Source: Paracyclopina nana
Taxonomy: Eukaryota > Arthropoda > Copepoda > Cyclopoida > Cyclopettidae
Assembly (NCBI GenBank): GCA_019096065.1
Contig: JAGUCH010000004.1
Span: 9,114,001-9,178,000, forward strand
Reading direction: 5' to 3'
DNA length: 64,000 nt
The notes beneath the pieces are model-generated. The model saw only the letters and a list, made by a program, of their open reading frames with translations. It did no database searches and was not told the origin of the DNA. The number at the start of each line of letters is the position of its first letter. The first letter of the stretch is position 1. A program made the translations under genes and the position numbers. Of the stretch, positions 33,033 through 46,231 are shown in pieces.

Positions 33033-36000
33033 TTACTTGGATTGTACGAAATGGTCAGCATACAGGCGAATTGTGAACCAATAGATTATCTCCACGAGTG
33101 AAATCATGCTGAAACCACAGCATAAACCGGGTATACTGGTAAAAGGCACTTTTTGGGAAAGGCACCTACATGAATTAGCACTACTGTAAAAGGCACCATA
33201 CAATATTAGCACTTTAATAAAAAGCACTATATAATATTGGCACCCCGAGTATAAGCCACCCATCTCATTTATTTGATCGTTTTGGATTAAAAAAATCTGT
33301 GTTTTCTGATACACTTGGTTGAGATGACATTAGATTGGTCAACATATGAAAGATCTCGATTAAATTGGCTAGAAACAATACTTGATTTGCTGAGAGACCT
33401 TATGCTTAGAAAGTGTAGATTCAAAAACCTTGGTCGGGTAGTGTAGGGTTGCTCAGTGAAAATAAATACTTTATGGCACCAGTACATTTTCCACTTTTTG
33501 TGATTTTCTTGTCATAGACAAAGTTATGATCAGGAATGTTAACACCGGACATTTTGCCAAATGAAACTATTATAGCAAACTGACGCTTATGAAACGGAAA
33601 ATGCCCCTTTTTTGCGCTAAAAATCATGTGATGTTGGCGACATTGAGCGCATGCATGCAAATCTTGCAAACTTTGCGAATACCACAGCAAGCTATTTGCC
33701 CCCCAAAAATACCATGTCACCACCTTGCGGAATTTTGAGTCCCTGATAAAGCTCATTTGTCTTGGTTGCTATTAGTTGTGGCAGTGCCTTTTATGAATGC
33801 CCAACCAGAAATTCTGAGCCCTCATACGGCAAAAAAAACCTCAGTGAAACTTGTACGTTTTATCAACATAGAGTTCAAGTCATTATGTAACATTAATTGC
33901 CTTGACACCAAGGTAAAATCGAAAATACAAATTTTCTGTGACACATTCGATTTTTCTCAATTTTTTTACATAGGTGGTATGGAAGTTAATGTTACATAAC
34001 GACAAAAACTCAACCTGGGTAAAACGAAGTAGTGCTAACACGTTACAATAACTTTCAGAAAACTTGGGAAAATTTCTGGTTGGGTGGTGCCTTTTATTGC
34101 AGTGCCATTTATTACAATGCCATTGTACAATAGTGCCAATTGTTGCAGTGCCAATTTATGTAGGTGCCTTTCACAAAAAGTGCCTTTTACCAGCAGAGCC
34201 CATAAACCAATTATGCCTCCAAATGCAGCTAAAGAATAAACAAATTGTGTTATGGAAGTTCTCATGCTCTCTGTTGCTTACCAATGACATCCATTGCTGA
34301 ATAGACATTATCTCGAGAATACTTGACAATGCCAATTTCTTTGAAGTAAATGTGCACAATTGAGCTTGTGTTGATGATGTCATCTATTTCATCCAATACC
34401 CTTTGCTTTGCCAGCGCTTTCTTCTTATTAGCTTGAATTTGCATCCTGTACAAAATGTTGGGCTCCTTCTTTAAGTGCTCAAAAAACTCGGATCCCTTTT
34501 TGATGGTGAAAAAGGACATTTCTTGGGTGTAATGAGTCTCTTCACAATCATTAGGGCAATGGCAAATGGGCGCACTTTGAATATACCCTTCAGTGTCAGA
34601 TTGACCCTCTGGTTGCAATGCCTTCTTTTGATCTGCATTTCAGAGCAAATTCTTGTCACATTATCCCATGGGCACAGGAATGATTTTTACCTGTAATGTT
34701 TGAGAGGCATTGTAGTCCAGTGATGTTGCAAGTTGTGCTTATGTTCCAAATGGAGCTGAAATCCGGAAAGTAATATGGCAAACAGTCACATGCACTTTGA
34801 ATGTCTCTAGCTTGACACTCCAACAGGCATGCCTTCCGGCTGTAGTTTTGGAAGGCCTCCAATTTTACCTCAGGGTACTTTTTCAAGTCGTCATGATGGC
34901 TCAAACACTTCCTTTTCTCTAGCGACAAACTTAGAACTTCCTCAGACGTGGTTGTGTACTGGGCATCCACTGCTATAAATGCTTCTGCCCCTTCTCCAAC
35001 CACAAATCCCTTGCCGGAGACATCAGGGAAATCGTAGGGACTATGAACTAAAACCTTGAATCCCACAAAGTTTGTATCAGATGAGTAATGATATTCCTTG
35101 AAGTTGGGGTAAAGAAGAATTGTCAATCCTAAGTTCGAATTAGCAACATTGGTTCTCTTCAGCTTGGTCGGCTCATTATGCAATGTGAGATTTCCAGCAG
35201 CCTCTTCTGTAATGCACTGACAATTATGACAATAAGTCAAATCAGGGTTAGCCATGCAGCAATCGCCTCCATCAAAATTGCAATTTAAATGGTTAGTGTA
35301 ATCATCACAAAAGCCATCGCCAACCCATGATGGTCTCAAGCATTCTGGAGAGAATACCCGATTAAAGCCATGATGCTTCCATATTGAAAATGTATACTTA
35401 ATTGTGGTCCAGTTGTAGGATCCAGGCAAGCGCATGTTCGTTGCAGCAGTCACCCCCATCATAATTGCATCCAGGATGATTATTGATGTCATCACAAATT
35501 CCATCTCCAATGTTGGTTGCTCCTGGGTACAGACAACCTTGAAATACTTTCTTGAGTCATTGACAAAAAAGTTAGGTCAAGGTTATCTCTGTTACCATGA
35601 TCATCATAAAGCATGTTGGTTTCATTGTAACACTGACAATCATTGCACCATTCACTTGAATTCTGATTGCAACAGTCCCCTCCATCAAAATGGCAAAATA
35701 CATTATTATTGATGTCATCACAAAAGCCATTTTGAACATGCATAGTAAATGGGCATTCTACAATGGATGGAGCTGTGTTACATGAGTTTCAAATCCATGC
35801 TAAAAAGGTATCCTACTTGGAGCTGAAGGCAAGTCAAGGCAATCATTGCCATCAAAAGAGCAGACAGGGATGTTTAGAAACTTGTCACAAATGCCATCAT
35901 TTACATTTTTGGCAAAAAAGCAATGCTCTATTAGAAAATTAGAACAATTGAAAAAAAAATTATTTTGGACTATTTAGAGCATCACCTTTTAGTGATACAT

Positions 36001-37439
36001 TGTTGTGTACACAATTGTCTTCTTTAAAGTCTAATGCCAGTGGATCACAGCAATCTCCCCCATCAAATTCACAAAGGTCATGGTTGTTCTCTAAATCACA
36101 CATTCCATCACCAACCCAAGAAATATAATAACATCCTATGTGTTGATTTTAAAGGATTTCATTATGCACAATATAATTATTTAACTTACCAGTTGTGAGA
36201 AATGAGTCTGGAGATGTATACCCTTTTTGAAAATTAAGCTGATTGATATATCTGAACTTTTGAAATGAATTTAAAAAATGCTCTTACATTCTGTATAGTT
36301 TTCATCATAGTAAACAGTATCAGTAGTTGTTGCTTTGCTCTCATCAGAAAAGCTGAAAATCAAAATTGTAAATAAGACATTGACATAAAAAGTATCCATT
36401 CACTTACAATTGTTCAGTCAGTTTAAGTGTATTAAAAGAACAACAAAATCCACTATCTGTTTTCCTGATTCCAAACAAGTGGCCACACTCAACTATCTCA
36501 CCTTGCCATTCACAATAATGTATCATATTATGGCAAGCTGGTATTGCCTGTGGACAAATGTTAGAATGATTTCTTTGTTTTAATTTGTATGCTTGTTATA
36601 CATGTTCGGCTAAAAGGGTAAGATTGTCTTTTAGGTCATTGATCATTTCTCTTGAGACATTGAGTAAATGATTGCTTTCGTTGAAAATTGAAGAATTTGT
36701 GTTGAATGTCACAGTAGCAACCAATGCAAGCTTAAGGTTATCTTCAAAGTTTGCATATTTGTTTCCTAGACTCAGCCATGGTTCCTCTCTAAGCAGCGCA
36801 TCGATCTTAGACATCTCAATCTTGTTGTTGGAGCAAATGGTGACTGCAGGAAAGTAGATTTGCCAAATAGGATAGTGAGTGGTCTCAATTGAGGTAATCG
36901 TTGGCACAATCTGCCACTTGTCATAGATTGGCTTCATCACATACGCTCCAAACAACAGAAAGCAGCATATTGAAACCACCCATAACACCCTAAGTACAAT
37001 AAAGTGATAATCATGTCTGATGTCTTAAACTGCGAATGTACCTTTCCCACCATGGGCGATTAGGCTCTCCAATGTAGGAAAATCCATGCAAGCTTGTCCG
37101 CTCACAAAATTGCCTACCTTGGTAAAGCAAGATTTGTGACAACTTTTTGTCTACCTCTTTTACTTTTTCAAAAATTGCCAGCATCTTCAAATCCATTTGC
37201 CTTTCAAGAGTCAATGACAATTGTTCTACTTCTTTTTCCATGATCCGAGACACCTTGTCATTCACCTTTTTTTCAATTGCATTTGGTAGCTTTTTGTCTA
37301 CTTCCTTTTCAACTGTCCATGCAATTGTTTTGCCAATAGGATTGTTTGGCTCAATGTACTCTACATGATTGGGTGGCTGATCATTTGGTATGTTAAGATG
37401 TATTGAGAGGTGCTCTTTAATGCAGCTTTCAGTGCTCAT
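33033..37439 (-). pseudogene. DEG/ENaC channel with LNR repeats, copy A (inactivated)
   Basis: Twelve exons can be matched one-to-one with copies B and C. Minus-strand positions are 37439-37042, 36989-36602, 36547-36408, 36352-36288, 36222-36190, 36135-35986, 35927-35817, 35757-35596, 35537-35398, 35344-34691, 34632-34282, and 34228 to 33033 with a transposon inside. It encodes TM1, the Cys-rich ENaC block, five LNR modules and TM2. Two lesions: exon 9 (LNR4) is 140 nt where the others have 165, which shifts the frame and removes cysteines; and a 1072-bp element sits in exon 12 just before the pore filter. The N-terminal region is longer than in B and C, with a duplicated V-E-K-E-V-like coiled segment. 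Confidence 0.85.
33129..34200. mobile_element. 1072-bp non-autonomous TIR element inserted in copy A's TM2 exon
   Basis: The termini GGGTATACTGGTAAAAGGCAC and (reverse complement of the right end) GGCTCTGCTGGTAAAAGGCAC agree at 18 of 21 positions. The 8-bp target duplication CATAAACC is at 33121-33128 and 34201-34208. Subterminal arrays of TAAAAGGCAC / TAGCAC(T) repeats occupy about 120 bp at each end. There is no transposase. Removing the element and one target copy would give a continuous exon, so it is a genuine insertion. Confidence 0.9.
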
Positions 37440-38591
37440 GATTTAGCTGTTAACATATGACTTGTCTCCTGTTCAAGCCTTCTGAATAGAATGATGTGCT
37501 CTTTGGCCTCAATTGTGTACAGCAATCAAGCAGCAATTATTAGCAGGAAATTTGCAATACACACAATGTCCAACCAAATGAAACTAGATGACTGGATAAA
37601 AAGAGAAAGGACCAAAAAATGAAAACGTTTTGACACTACTTGTCAGCCAAATCTCTACACCTTTTGTGATATAGCATCTTTGACCTACTTATATAACCTA
37701 CTTAATAAAAATATTGTGCAACATCTCTCTTATTGCCTTGAACTGTACTTGCTTATTTTTGGCAGTAGAAGGTAATTAGCAGTAAATGTAATCAACAATC
37801 TATAAACCCTTTGTTGAAAAGGTTAATGAGTTGGAGGAAAAGGTCCATTGCTAATCTGAGTTGATTAATTGATATGCTATTGATTCCATTGACACTAGTG
37901 TAAAATGAAGAATTGAAGCCTTAGATCTTTTTCATGAAAATAGTAGACAAGATGTTCCCTTAGAGGACAGAAATCACATTGAAGCAGTTATAAAAAATTC
38001 TACAAACCCTTTGTAGAAAAGGTTAATGAGCTGGACAAAAAGCTACTCCAAGCTCATTAATTGCTATGCTATTGATTTCATTGACACTGGTCTAAAAAGA
38101 AAAAAATGAGGTCTTTTTTACCCTTTTTTCATGTGAAGAGTCCTTAAGAGGCACTTTTACCTAAAAGCTTCTTACTTTCACAAAGGGCATAGTTAATGGC
38201 AGGCAAATGAATTTCTCTTAAGATTTAGTTTACTACAATTTTGATAGCATATATGAAAGACTGATTGTATAAAGTTGAATGTATTACCAAAAAATAATTT
38301 GCAATGAATTCATCTATATAGTTTAAGAAACTGACTTTAGCTGAAAAAAGCCAGAAATCACATTGAAGCAGTTCTAGCCTATTTGATATGATCAGTGAAA
38401 GCTTGGCAAAAAGGGCATTGAGGGTTGGTATCTAGTACAATCTGACTTTGTCCTATTCAATGTAGTCTAAATGTTAGGTAACTCTGTATACAGCAATTAA
38501 TTAGCAATTACAGAAATGTAATTTTGCTGCTTTGTCTAAGCCTGACTAATTTGGAGTGAATTAGTTCATTTTGGCCACTCTACAAATCCTA
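37440..38591. promoter_or_regulatory. Head-to-head intergenic spacer between ENaC copies A and B
   Basis: This 1.15-kb spacer separates the start codons of A (minus) and B (plus), so it should contain both promoters. Parts recur near 43000-43560, 49090-49376, 53715-54310 and 54960-55251, which marks it as part of the duplicated unit. A short internal repeat (AACCCTTTGTTGAAAAGGTTAATGAG) occurs at about 37806 and 38007. Confidence 0.5.
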
Positions 38592-41500
38592 ATGAAGAAT
38601 AAAGTTATGAGTGCAAAAAACAATACAGAACACTTGCCTGAACTTCATGAGAAGTATTATGATGATACACCAAATACTTTCATGTACATTGAGCCTGGCA
38701 AGGATGTGTCCAAAGAAATAGCATGGACAGTTGAAAAAGAGGTGAAAAAACAGCTGTCTTATTCAGTTGAAAAGGAAGTGGAGAAGAAGCTGTCAAAAAT
38801 TATGCTTTACCAAACAAAGCAATTTTGTTCTTCTACAAGTCTTCATGGATTTTCCTACATTGGAGAAGATAATCGACCATGGTGGGAAAGGTATGAATAT
38901 TGGCTTATACAGCTTCAGTTAAGCAGTATTTATTATGTAGGGTTTTGTGGGTGCTCTCAATATCTTGCTTCTTGATCTTTGGTGCATATGTCATGAAGCC
39001 GATCTATGACAAGTGGCAATTTGTGCCAACTATCACATCAGTTGAAACCACCAACTATCCGATTTGGCAGGTCTACTTTCCTGCTGTCACCATTTGTTCA
39101 AACAACAAAATTGAGATGTCCCAGATTGATGCACTCCTTAAAAAGGAACCATGGCTCAGCTTGAAAGATAATTACACAAACTTTGAAGAAAATCTGAAAT
39201 TGGCTCTGGTCTCATCATTAACATTCCACACAAACCATGACATATATGATGAAAACAAAGCTGAACTCAATATTGCAAGGCAAATGATTCATGACTTCAA
39301 GGATAATCTCACATTTCTGGCACAAAAGGTAAACATTTGATTTGGTGAAAAAGCCAAGAGATTCATCCATGCTTTAATAAAGGGAACTCCCTCATGTCAT
39401 GACATGGTACTCTACTGTGAATGGCAAGGGGAAGTTGTCAATTGTGGAGAATTCTTTGGTGTCAGGAAAACTGACAACGGCTTTTGTTGTTCTTTCAACA
39501 CACTTAAACTCACAAAACAATTGTAAGATGATTGCTTAACTAAATAGAACACTCTCAAAAGTTTTTTTCAGCTACTCTAATGAAAACATTGCAACAACCA
39601 GTGATGCAGATTATTATGATGATGATTACACAGAATGTGAGGATTTGATCTTTTGAGTTCTGATTTGATTTTTGTCTTGTAATTTTATGGTTTCTTTCCA
39701 GGGTATACAAGTACTTATTACTCCACACTAACCACAGGTAGTTTTCCACATTATATACAGAGATATTTAATAACTGTTTTTGACAGGGTGCACTATTCCT
39801 GAATGGAATGATGATGGCTGGTGTGATATTATCAACAATCGAGTTTATTGTGATTTTGATGGTGGAGATTGCTGTGATCCAACATCAATTGGGTATGCAG
39901 AGGAATATTGCATACAATATATTGCATCTCTTAGAGGTGACATGATTAATATAAAAAACAAGTCCAAGGTCAAGTTGCTTTTCTTTAAGATTTTTGCATA
40001 TTTTCAAATGCTACGGGTAATGGCAACTGTGAATTTTTTCTCAACTATAACCCAATATGCTCATATGATGATGGTGATTGCGATAATGATCCATTTTCCA
40101 TGAATGGAGAAGGAGCTTTGAGTAATCCTGACTTCACTTGAACAGATATTTTTAGTATAAGAACCCCCATATTTTTAGAATGTCCATTTCTTTTTCTCAT
40201 TGATGATGGTAATTGTGATGACATAGTAAATAATGTTTTTTGTAACTTTGATGGTGGGGATTGTTGCGCACCTTTAAATGAAACTTATGGGTGCAGTGAT
40301 TGTCAATGCTTGAATCGAACAAATACTGACACAAATGATGAAGGTATTACCATAATCAATTTATGCATACATTGGTAGTTGTTTTGAAACTATATTTTTG
40401 CAACTGAAGGTTGTCCTTACCCAGGTGCTGATACTATTGGTGATGGTATTTGTGATGATATCAATAATAATCCTAACTGCAAGTATGATGGTGGTGACTG
40501 TTGTGACCCAAGTGCTAATCATGATAGTTGCTTCTATTGCGGTTGCTTGGATCCAACTACTGGGCCTAAACAAGGTGCTTGGTTCAACCTAGTTGAGAGA
40601 TTGCTTTAATCAATGAATTCATTTCAGAATGCTATAGGCCTTTGTGGGTTGGTGATGGCTTTTGTGATGATTACACTAACCATGCAGGTTGTGATTTTGA
40701 TGGTGGTGATTGTTGTGTGGCAAATCCCAATAAGATATATTGCCATAAATGTCAATGTATTACTGAAAAGCCAATTGCAAATGCCACTATTGTGACAGTA
40801 GAGCCAACCAAGCTCAAGCGAACTAATGTTGCTAATTCTAACCTGGGGCTGACAATTCTACTTTATCCCAATGCTAAGGAATATCATAGCTCATCTGATA
40901 ACAACTTTGTGGGATTTAAGGTTTTGGTCCATAGCCCATATGATTTTCCTGAAGTTGCTGGCAAAGGATTTGTTGTAGGCGAAGGAGCAGAAGCTTTTAT
41001 TGCAGTAGGTGCCCAATACACAACCACCTCTGATGAGGTTCTAAGTTTGCCCCTTGAGAAAAGAAAATGTTTGAGCCATAGCGAAGATTTGACAAGGTAT
41101 CCTAAAGTGAAGCTTGAGGCATTCCAAAACTACAGCAGAAAAGCTTGCTTGCTGGAGTGCCAAGCCAGAGATTTGCAGAGTGAATGTGGGTGCTTGCCAT
41201 ATTTCTTTCCTGATTTTGGTAACATTTGGAATACCAAAACTGCATGCGACCTGAAAGGACTTCAATGCCTAGCAAACACTACTGGTTAACTAAATGTAGT
41301 GTCCACTGAAACATTTTCTAATTATATTTTAATTTTTTGTTTCAGATCAAAAAAAGGCCTTACAACCTGAGGGCCAATCTGATACTGAAGGCTACATACA
41401 AAGTGCACCCATCTGTGAATGCCCTAATGATTGTGAAGAGACAACCTATACGCAAGAAATGTCCTTTTTCACCATCAAACAAGGATCTGAATTTTTTGAG

Positions 41501-41874
41501 CAACTCAAAAAAGAGCCAAACATTTTATACAGGAAACAAAAACTTGCTGACAGGAAAAAAGACCCTGCCAAGCAAAGGATCCTAGATGAGATTCAAGCAA
41601 TTATTGATACCAGCTCTATTGTGCACATTTATTTTAAGGAGATTGGCATAGTGAAATATTCTCGTGATCAAGTGTACACTGTTATGGATGTCATTGGTAA
41701 CAATCCTTTTAGCAACCTGACACTTTTTAAAATTAGCAATTATTTTGCTTCTCAGCTGCATTTGGAGGTATCATTGGTTTATGCTGTGGTTTCAGCATGA
41801 TTTCACTAGTGGAGATCCTTTACTGGTTCACATTACGTCTTTACACTGACCATTTTGGAAAGTCCAGCAAATAA
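38592..41874 (+). CDS. DEG/ENaC sodium channel with five Notch/LNR repeats, copy B (intact)
   Basis: Twelve exons: 38592-38890, 38941-39328, 39383-39522, 39572-39636, 39702-39737, 39787-39936, 39990-40121, 40179-40343, 40410-40574, 40628-41284, 41346-41696 and 41756-41874. All junctions are GT-AG and the frame is continuous, about 888 residues. TM1 begins exon 2 ([14 protein letters not shown]). Exon 3 holds the ENaC C-x(6)-C-E-W...C block and the [10 protein letters not shown] signature. Exons 6-10 each encode one LNR (G-D-G-F-C-D-D...F-D-G-G-D-C-C type). Exon 12 is TM2 with the G-F-S selectivity motif and [10 protein letters not shown]. It should be a trimeric plasma-membrane cation channel; LNRs bind calcium in Notch. 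ATG 38607 is an alternative start. Confidence 0.9.
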
Positions 41875-44027
41875 TTAACACTATTCTTGAATGTTTGGCT
41901 GTTTATCCCTTCTCTCTTCTTATGAAAATATTTTAATGCACATCAGAAGCTTTATTCATGAGTGCTTGCAATAAAGAATCAGAGTGCCAATTTCTTCGAA
42001 AAAAAATTGATTCATTGCCATAAAACACTAATGATTTTATCCCTGCTCTTCAAAAATATATTGAATGTTTTTTAACTGAGATGATTTTGACTGCACGGAT
42101 TTTCACGGTGAGGATTTTTACGGAGCGGAATATAACGGCACGGATTTTTGCGGACACGGATTTCAACAGATATACCATAAAAAGATTTGCTTGTACATAT
42201 TTTATTTTATAAAATTGAAGGGATTTTTGTATCTTCTTAGGCCAAAACTTAGGAGTAATTTGCATAAATGGATTAGTATTATGAGCTTTGCTGAATGCAG
42301 GAAAGCTCTGGAGTTGCAATCTCAGCACATGAATGACACATGTGGCTTCTTTGTTTTCCTTCATTGATTTAATGAGTTGTTCCCACTTTTAGATGAGCTA
42401 TGGCATTGAAATGGGGTCTGTATAAATATAGATGTGTTAGATTCTTTTGATGACTTAGATGATTATCTGTGTCATCTATATATGTACTGTTTTTGATCCA
42501 AATATAGATAATTTTTGCCGATTGTCATCTATATTTGTACAACAAATCTCCTGCACTTACAAGATAGATGATTTTTTGCTGTCATCTATATTTGGACTGA
42601 TTTAGATGACTGCTATGAGCTATGCTGAGTCACTCAGTCACATGTAATGTTAAGCTAGATCCAAAATATTTTTAAATATATTCCACCTACCAATTGGCCA
42701 AACTAATGTAAAACCCTAAATAAAAGAAATCAAAATTAAGTGTTTCATAATAATTTCCAAAATGAATTATTCTTTTCCAAATTATTACTGAGCTTGAAAA
42801 ATGAAGCATGGGAGAAGAGCCAAAAAACCCAACTTTTTAAAGGTTTTTTTGGATTGAAAATCAAGTGAAATATTGAACTTCTGGCTCAAACATTTTTAAG
42901 CTTTTTTGCCCTATGAAATTAGAGCTAATATATTTTTAAAAAGTTCTTTAATAAGTAATTCTTGGTTTTGCACTGAAAGGCTTCTTTCAGTGCTCATGAT
43001 TTGACTCTTATCCAGTTCAAACCAAGCCTTCTGAATAGCATTGTGTGCTCTTTGGCATCAAATATGTACAGTAACCAATCAGCAACTATTACCCATGGAA
43101 ATTTGCAATACACATAATTTCCAACCAAATGAAACTAGAAAACTTGATAAAAAGAGAAAGGACCAAAAAGGTATATGTCGGCCAAATCTACACCTATTGT
43201 AGCATAGTGAGCTAAGTGGCATCTTTGAGATGAAAATATTACTCAATATTGAGCAACATCTCTTTGGTTGCCCTGAAAATTAATTGCTTTTTTTATGCAG
43301 TAATTAGTTATATAAGCACCAAGCGTAATCAACAAGCTACAAACCCTTTGTTGAAAAGGTTAATGAGTTGGACGAAAAGCTAATCAGAGTTCATTAATTG
43401 CTATGATATGGATTTCATTGACACTGCTGTAAAAAGAAGAATTGAAAAATAATCCGTGTAACTCTTATTCATGTGAATAGTCATCTAGAGGCACCTTTAC
43501 CCATAAGCTGCTTGCTTTCACAAAGGGCAAAGTTGATGGCAGGCAAAATGAATTTCTCTTAAGATATACTTTGCTTCAATTTTGATGGCATATTTGAAAG
43601 ACTTATTGTGTAAAGTTGAATATATTTAGCAAAAATATGAATGTACAGCCTAAACATGAATTTACAAAAAACCCGAATCAAAGAAACGAGATTCATAAAA
43701 ATGAGAACCATATAATTGTGATTGCCATAAATACGAATCACAAAATTGCAACCACATAATTTAGTTATAAGAATATTTAAGTTCCAGATGAATGTTTTAC
43801 TTTTTCCTGTTCTGTTATGACCCTCTCCTTCAAAAACTGTATACAAGATCTACTTTCTGATGAGAACTTCCGAATTCACCCTCACTTCTTAGTCTTCCAG
43901 ACACACAGAAATATCGATTTATATATGTAAACAAATTATTAAATAAGCAAATAAAGTAGCTGAGCAAATTTTGTAAAGTAAAAATCGAGTAGCAACTTTG
44001 CGGGCTCGAGCTTGCGAGAGCCTAGTA
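41875..44027. other. 3' flank of copy B, collinear with the 3' flank of copy C
   Basis: AATAAA-type signal in GCTTGCAATAAAGAATC at about 41966. Several (G)TCATCTATATTTG motifs lie at 42440-42610. At 42983-42999 is a remnant of copy A's first codons and leader on the minus strand (CTTTCAGTGCTCATGAT). Nearly the same order recurs at 52637-54310, so this flank was duplicated with the gene. No gene supported. Confidence 0.6.
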
Positions 44028-44284
44028 ATGCTACAAGATTGTGTGAAAGGAGAAAAGAAGGCATCTGTCTTCACTGATGAGCAAATTGACAGGTTTTTGC
44101 AAGAGGCTGATGACCAGAACAGGTACTTTTTGGTCAGAAAAGCTACACTACTCATATCTATCTGTGGTGGCCATCGTAATGCTGAGCTGCGTGAATTGGA
44201 CAGAAAAAACTTTTTTGAAGTCACAAAAGGCTTTGTAATTGAGTTTGTGCCTAAAAAACAGAAAGGTCACTTTAAGACCCATAG
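44028..44284 (+). CDS. Tyrosine-recombinase-like exon (Crypton-type), partial
   Basis: ATG 44028 to a good donor ATAG|GTAAGC at 44284 gives 85 residues. The block K-A-T-L-L-I-S-I-C-G-G-H-R-N-A-E-L-R-E-L has the spacing of the first catalytic Arg region (G-x-R-x-x-E-L) of tyrosine recombinases, as in Crypton-derived proteins, but with the key position reading H-R. Further exons with the His-x-x-Arg and Tyr were not found nearby. Probably a Crypton fragment or the first exon of a domesticated copy. Confidence 0.45.
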
Positions 44285-44751
44285 GTAAGCATACGATATT
44301 GCTTTAATTGTGTCAATATAGCTTGTCCCTTGTATCTTGTCCCTTTTCGTGGTGCTACCCCACAAAACAAAACTCGAAATGAACCTGATTTAATCCGGAT
44401 TTACTACGTAAATTTAATCAGGTTTCTTGTAACAAGAATATACATAAAAGCGTAACGCAACCGTATCATAAATTTTTTTGGAAAACCTGATCTTTGTTGT
44501 ATCTATTTTTTAACAGCTCCTGACTGTAAGCCACAAGCAATCCTGATACAAGGTTTCGGATTCGAAAATTATTTTTTTGGCCTAAACCCCTTGTAATGGT
44601 GTGAAAAGTTGGAAAATTAAGTTAAGTGCGGTAAGCAAAAGGCTGTTTAGATTAAGGCAAAAATGAATGGGGGCCTAGCTGGAGGTGTAGGTATGGCCAG
44701 AAATCAACTATACCCTAATTATCTATGCCCTCGGGGGGGTCTCTAGGTGTC

Positions 44752-45039
44752 ATGGCAAAAAAGTTGAAAAACGTAAACAAACTAGTTGAAAAATGGCCAA
44801 AATTCACTTTTTCGGACCCTACTTTGAGGGCATTTTCCTCCCATGTCAGTGAATGGATTTTTGATTTTTCAACTCTGGATGAAAGTCAAAGATTGGAACT
44901 GTCATCACAAAAAAGAAAATTCATTATACTATGTCTGCAGATGGAGCTCCTGGGGCGATTCAAAAATACACATTTTTGTCAGCTTGGCGGTGGGTTCACT
45001 ACATACGGCAGTGAAGCGAAAATCCCGGTATTTTGCTGA
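44752..45039 (+). CDS. Hypothetical 95-residue ORF
   Basis: ATG 44752 to TGA 45039. It has a Lys-rich start, then an amphipathic stretch (E-W-I-F-D-F-S-T-L-D-E). No motif, signal or neighbour suggests a function. It could be chance. Confidence 0.2.
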   Translation: MAKKLKNVNKLVEKWPKFTFSDPTLRAFSSHVSEWIFDFSTLDESQRLELSSQKRKFIILCLQMELLGRFKNTHFCQLGGGFTTYGSEAKIPVFC

Positions 45040-45162
45040 GATTTGGCGTGCGCTCGCATCTACCGTACAATAATGACTTATTTTCATCACATGTGAAGAA
45101 ATAATATCCATTATTGTACGGTTGGCAACTTGAGAGTTCTTCTTCAATTAAAAAAAGACTCA

Positions 45163-45233
45163 ACCGGGATTCGAACCTGGGTCTGCTGAGTGAAAAGTCT
45201 GCACTCTGCCAATGTACTATCAGAGCACACTTA
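45163..45233 (-). repeat. tRNA-like segment with pol III terminator
   Basis: On the minus strand there is an A-box-like TAGTACATTGGCAGAGTGC, a B box GGTTCGAATCC and then a T7 run. The D-stem (GCTC/GAGT) and T-stem pair, but the acceptor stem does not. Read as a tRNA pseudogene or the head of a SINE. Confidence 0.4.
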
Positions 45234-45444
45234 ATTTTGTGTACTTTATGGCATACTAAAAACCGATTACATTGCGGTTTAAAAAAGTCTTCAAAACCAT
45301 TCCTAATGAAGAACATCAAAACACATAAAGCATCCTCAATCAATTTCAAGCCAAAATAGTTGTTTTGGTGCTTTTGGGAAAAATTCTGGCTAAAATCACT
45401 CAAAATATCTGGTTACCCTGCAAGTGCTGAGCTCTAGCTGGAGA

Positions 45445-46082
45445 CAGAGACTTAGATTATAAGAGAAGCGAAGTAAAAATGTAAACATTCCACTTTTCTG
45501 CTACGCGTCAATAAGTTATCTTTTTCATCACTTTTATGTAAACGTATACTTTCAAAAAATGCCACACTCGGCATTTGTTTGACAATAAAAATCCCATTTA
45601 GAGTAACGCCAAAATCAGTGCTATATCAGAAAGAGATTAGACATACTGCCTTGGTTTCCTTAGAGCCGAGATTTTCCGTCAAATGATATCAGAGTAACCA
45701 GATTCGCAAGTTTGATCATATATGTTCAAAAATCGACTTTTTCTGAAAGTGTTTAGCCATTTCCAGGAACGCTCAGCCGGGAACGATAAAATGGCTGTAC
45801 CATAAAAATGATTCTTAAATAAATTGAAACTTTCAATAAGAACCTTAAAACTGTCGATAATAAAAGTTAGAGGTACTTGGTCAACTTACATTCAAACTAT
45901 ACTTGACATTGATCACAAATGGATCATTTCTGAAATATTTGGAATGAAAAGTCAGCCCCAGCCCAAACTCAGGCAGCCAGCGCCAAAAAGCCATTGTATT
46001 CTCTTTTGGAGCGTCCCAAAAAAGAGGCACGCACCCCCTATGACGTCACGTAATTTCGCTTCTCTAGTAATCTAAGTCTCTG
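45445..46082. mobile_element. 638-bp hAT-type MITE
   Basis: The termini CAGAGACTTAGATTA(TA/CT)AGAGAAGCG are inverted at both ends (24 of 26 match). The 8-bp target duplication GCTGGAGA is at 45437-45444 and 46083-46090. CAG-type termini with 8-bp duplications are the hAT pattern. There is no transposase, and short frames inside are not supported. Confidence 0.85.
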
Positions 46083-46231
46083 GCTGGAGATGCGCGTGCG
46101 CGATTGACCGCAAAGTTTTACCTGCAACCGAGCAGTCTTTTTTAAGGCTAATTTCTTGATTAAATTGATAATTTTTTAGCATTCAAAAGTAGTTTTGAGA
46201 CTTTTAACCGTCACAAAGCTGACAAAAATGT

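Noticed and set aside
33757-33999. 80-residue ORF with a hydrophobic start inside the TIR element in ENaC copy A
   Set aside because: No transposase motif, small, and inside a non-autonomous element.
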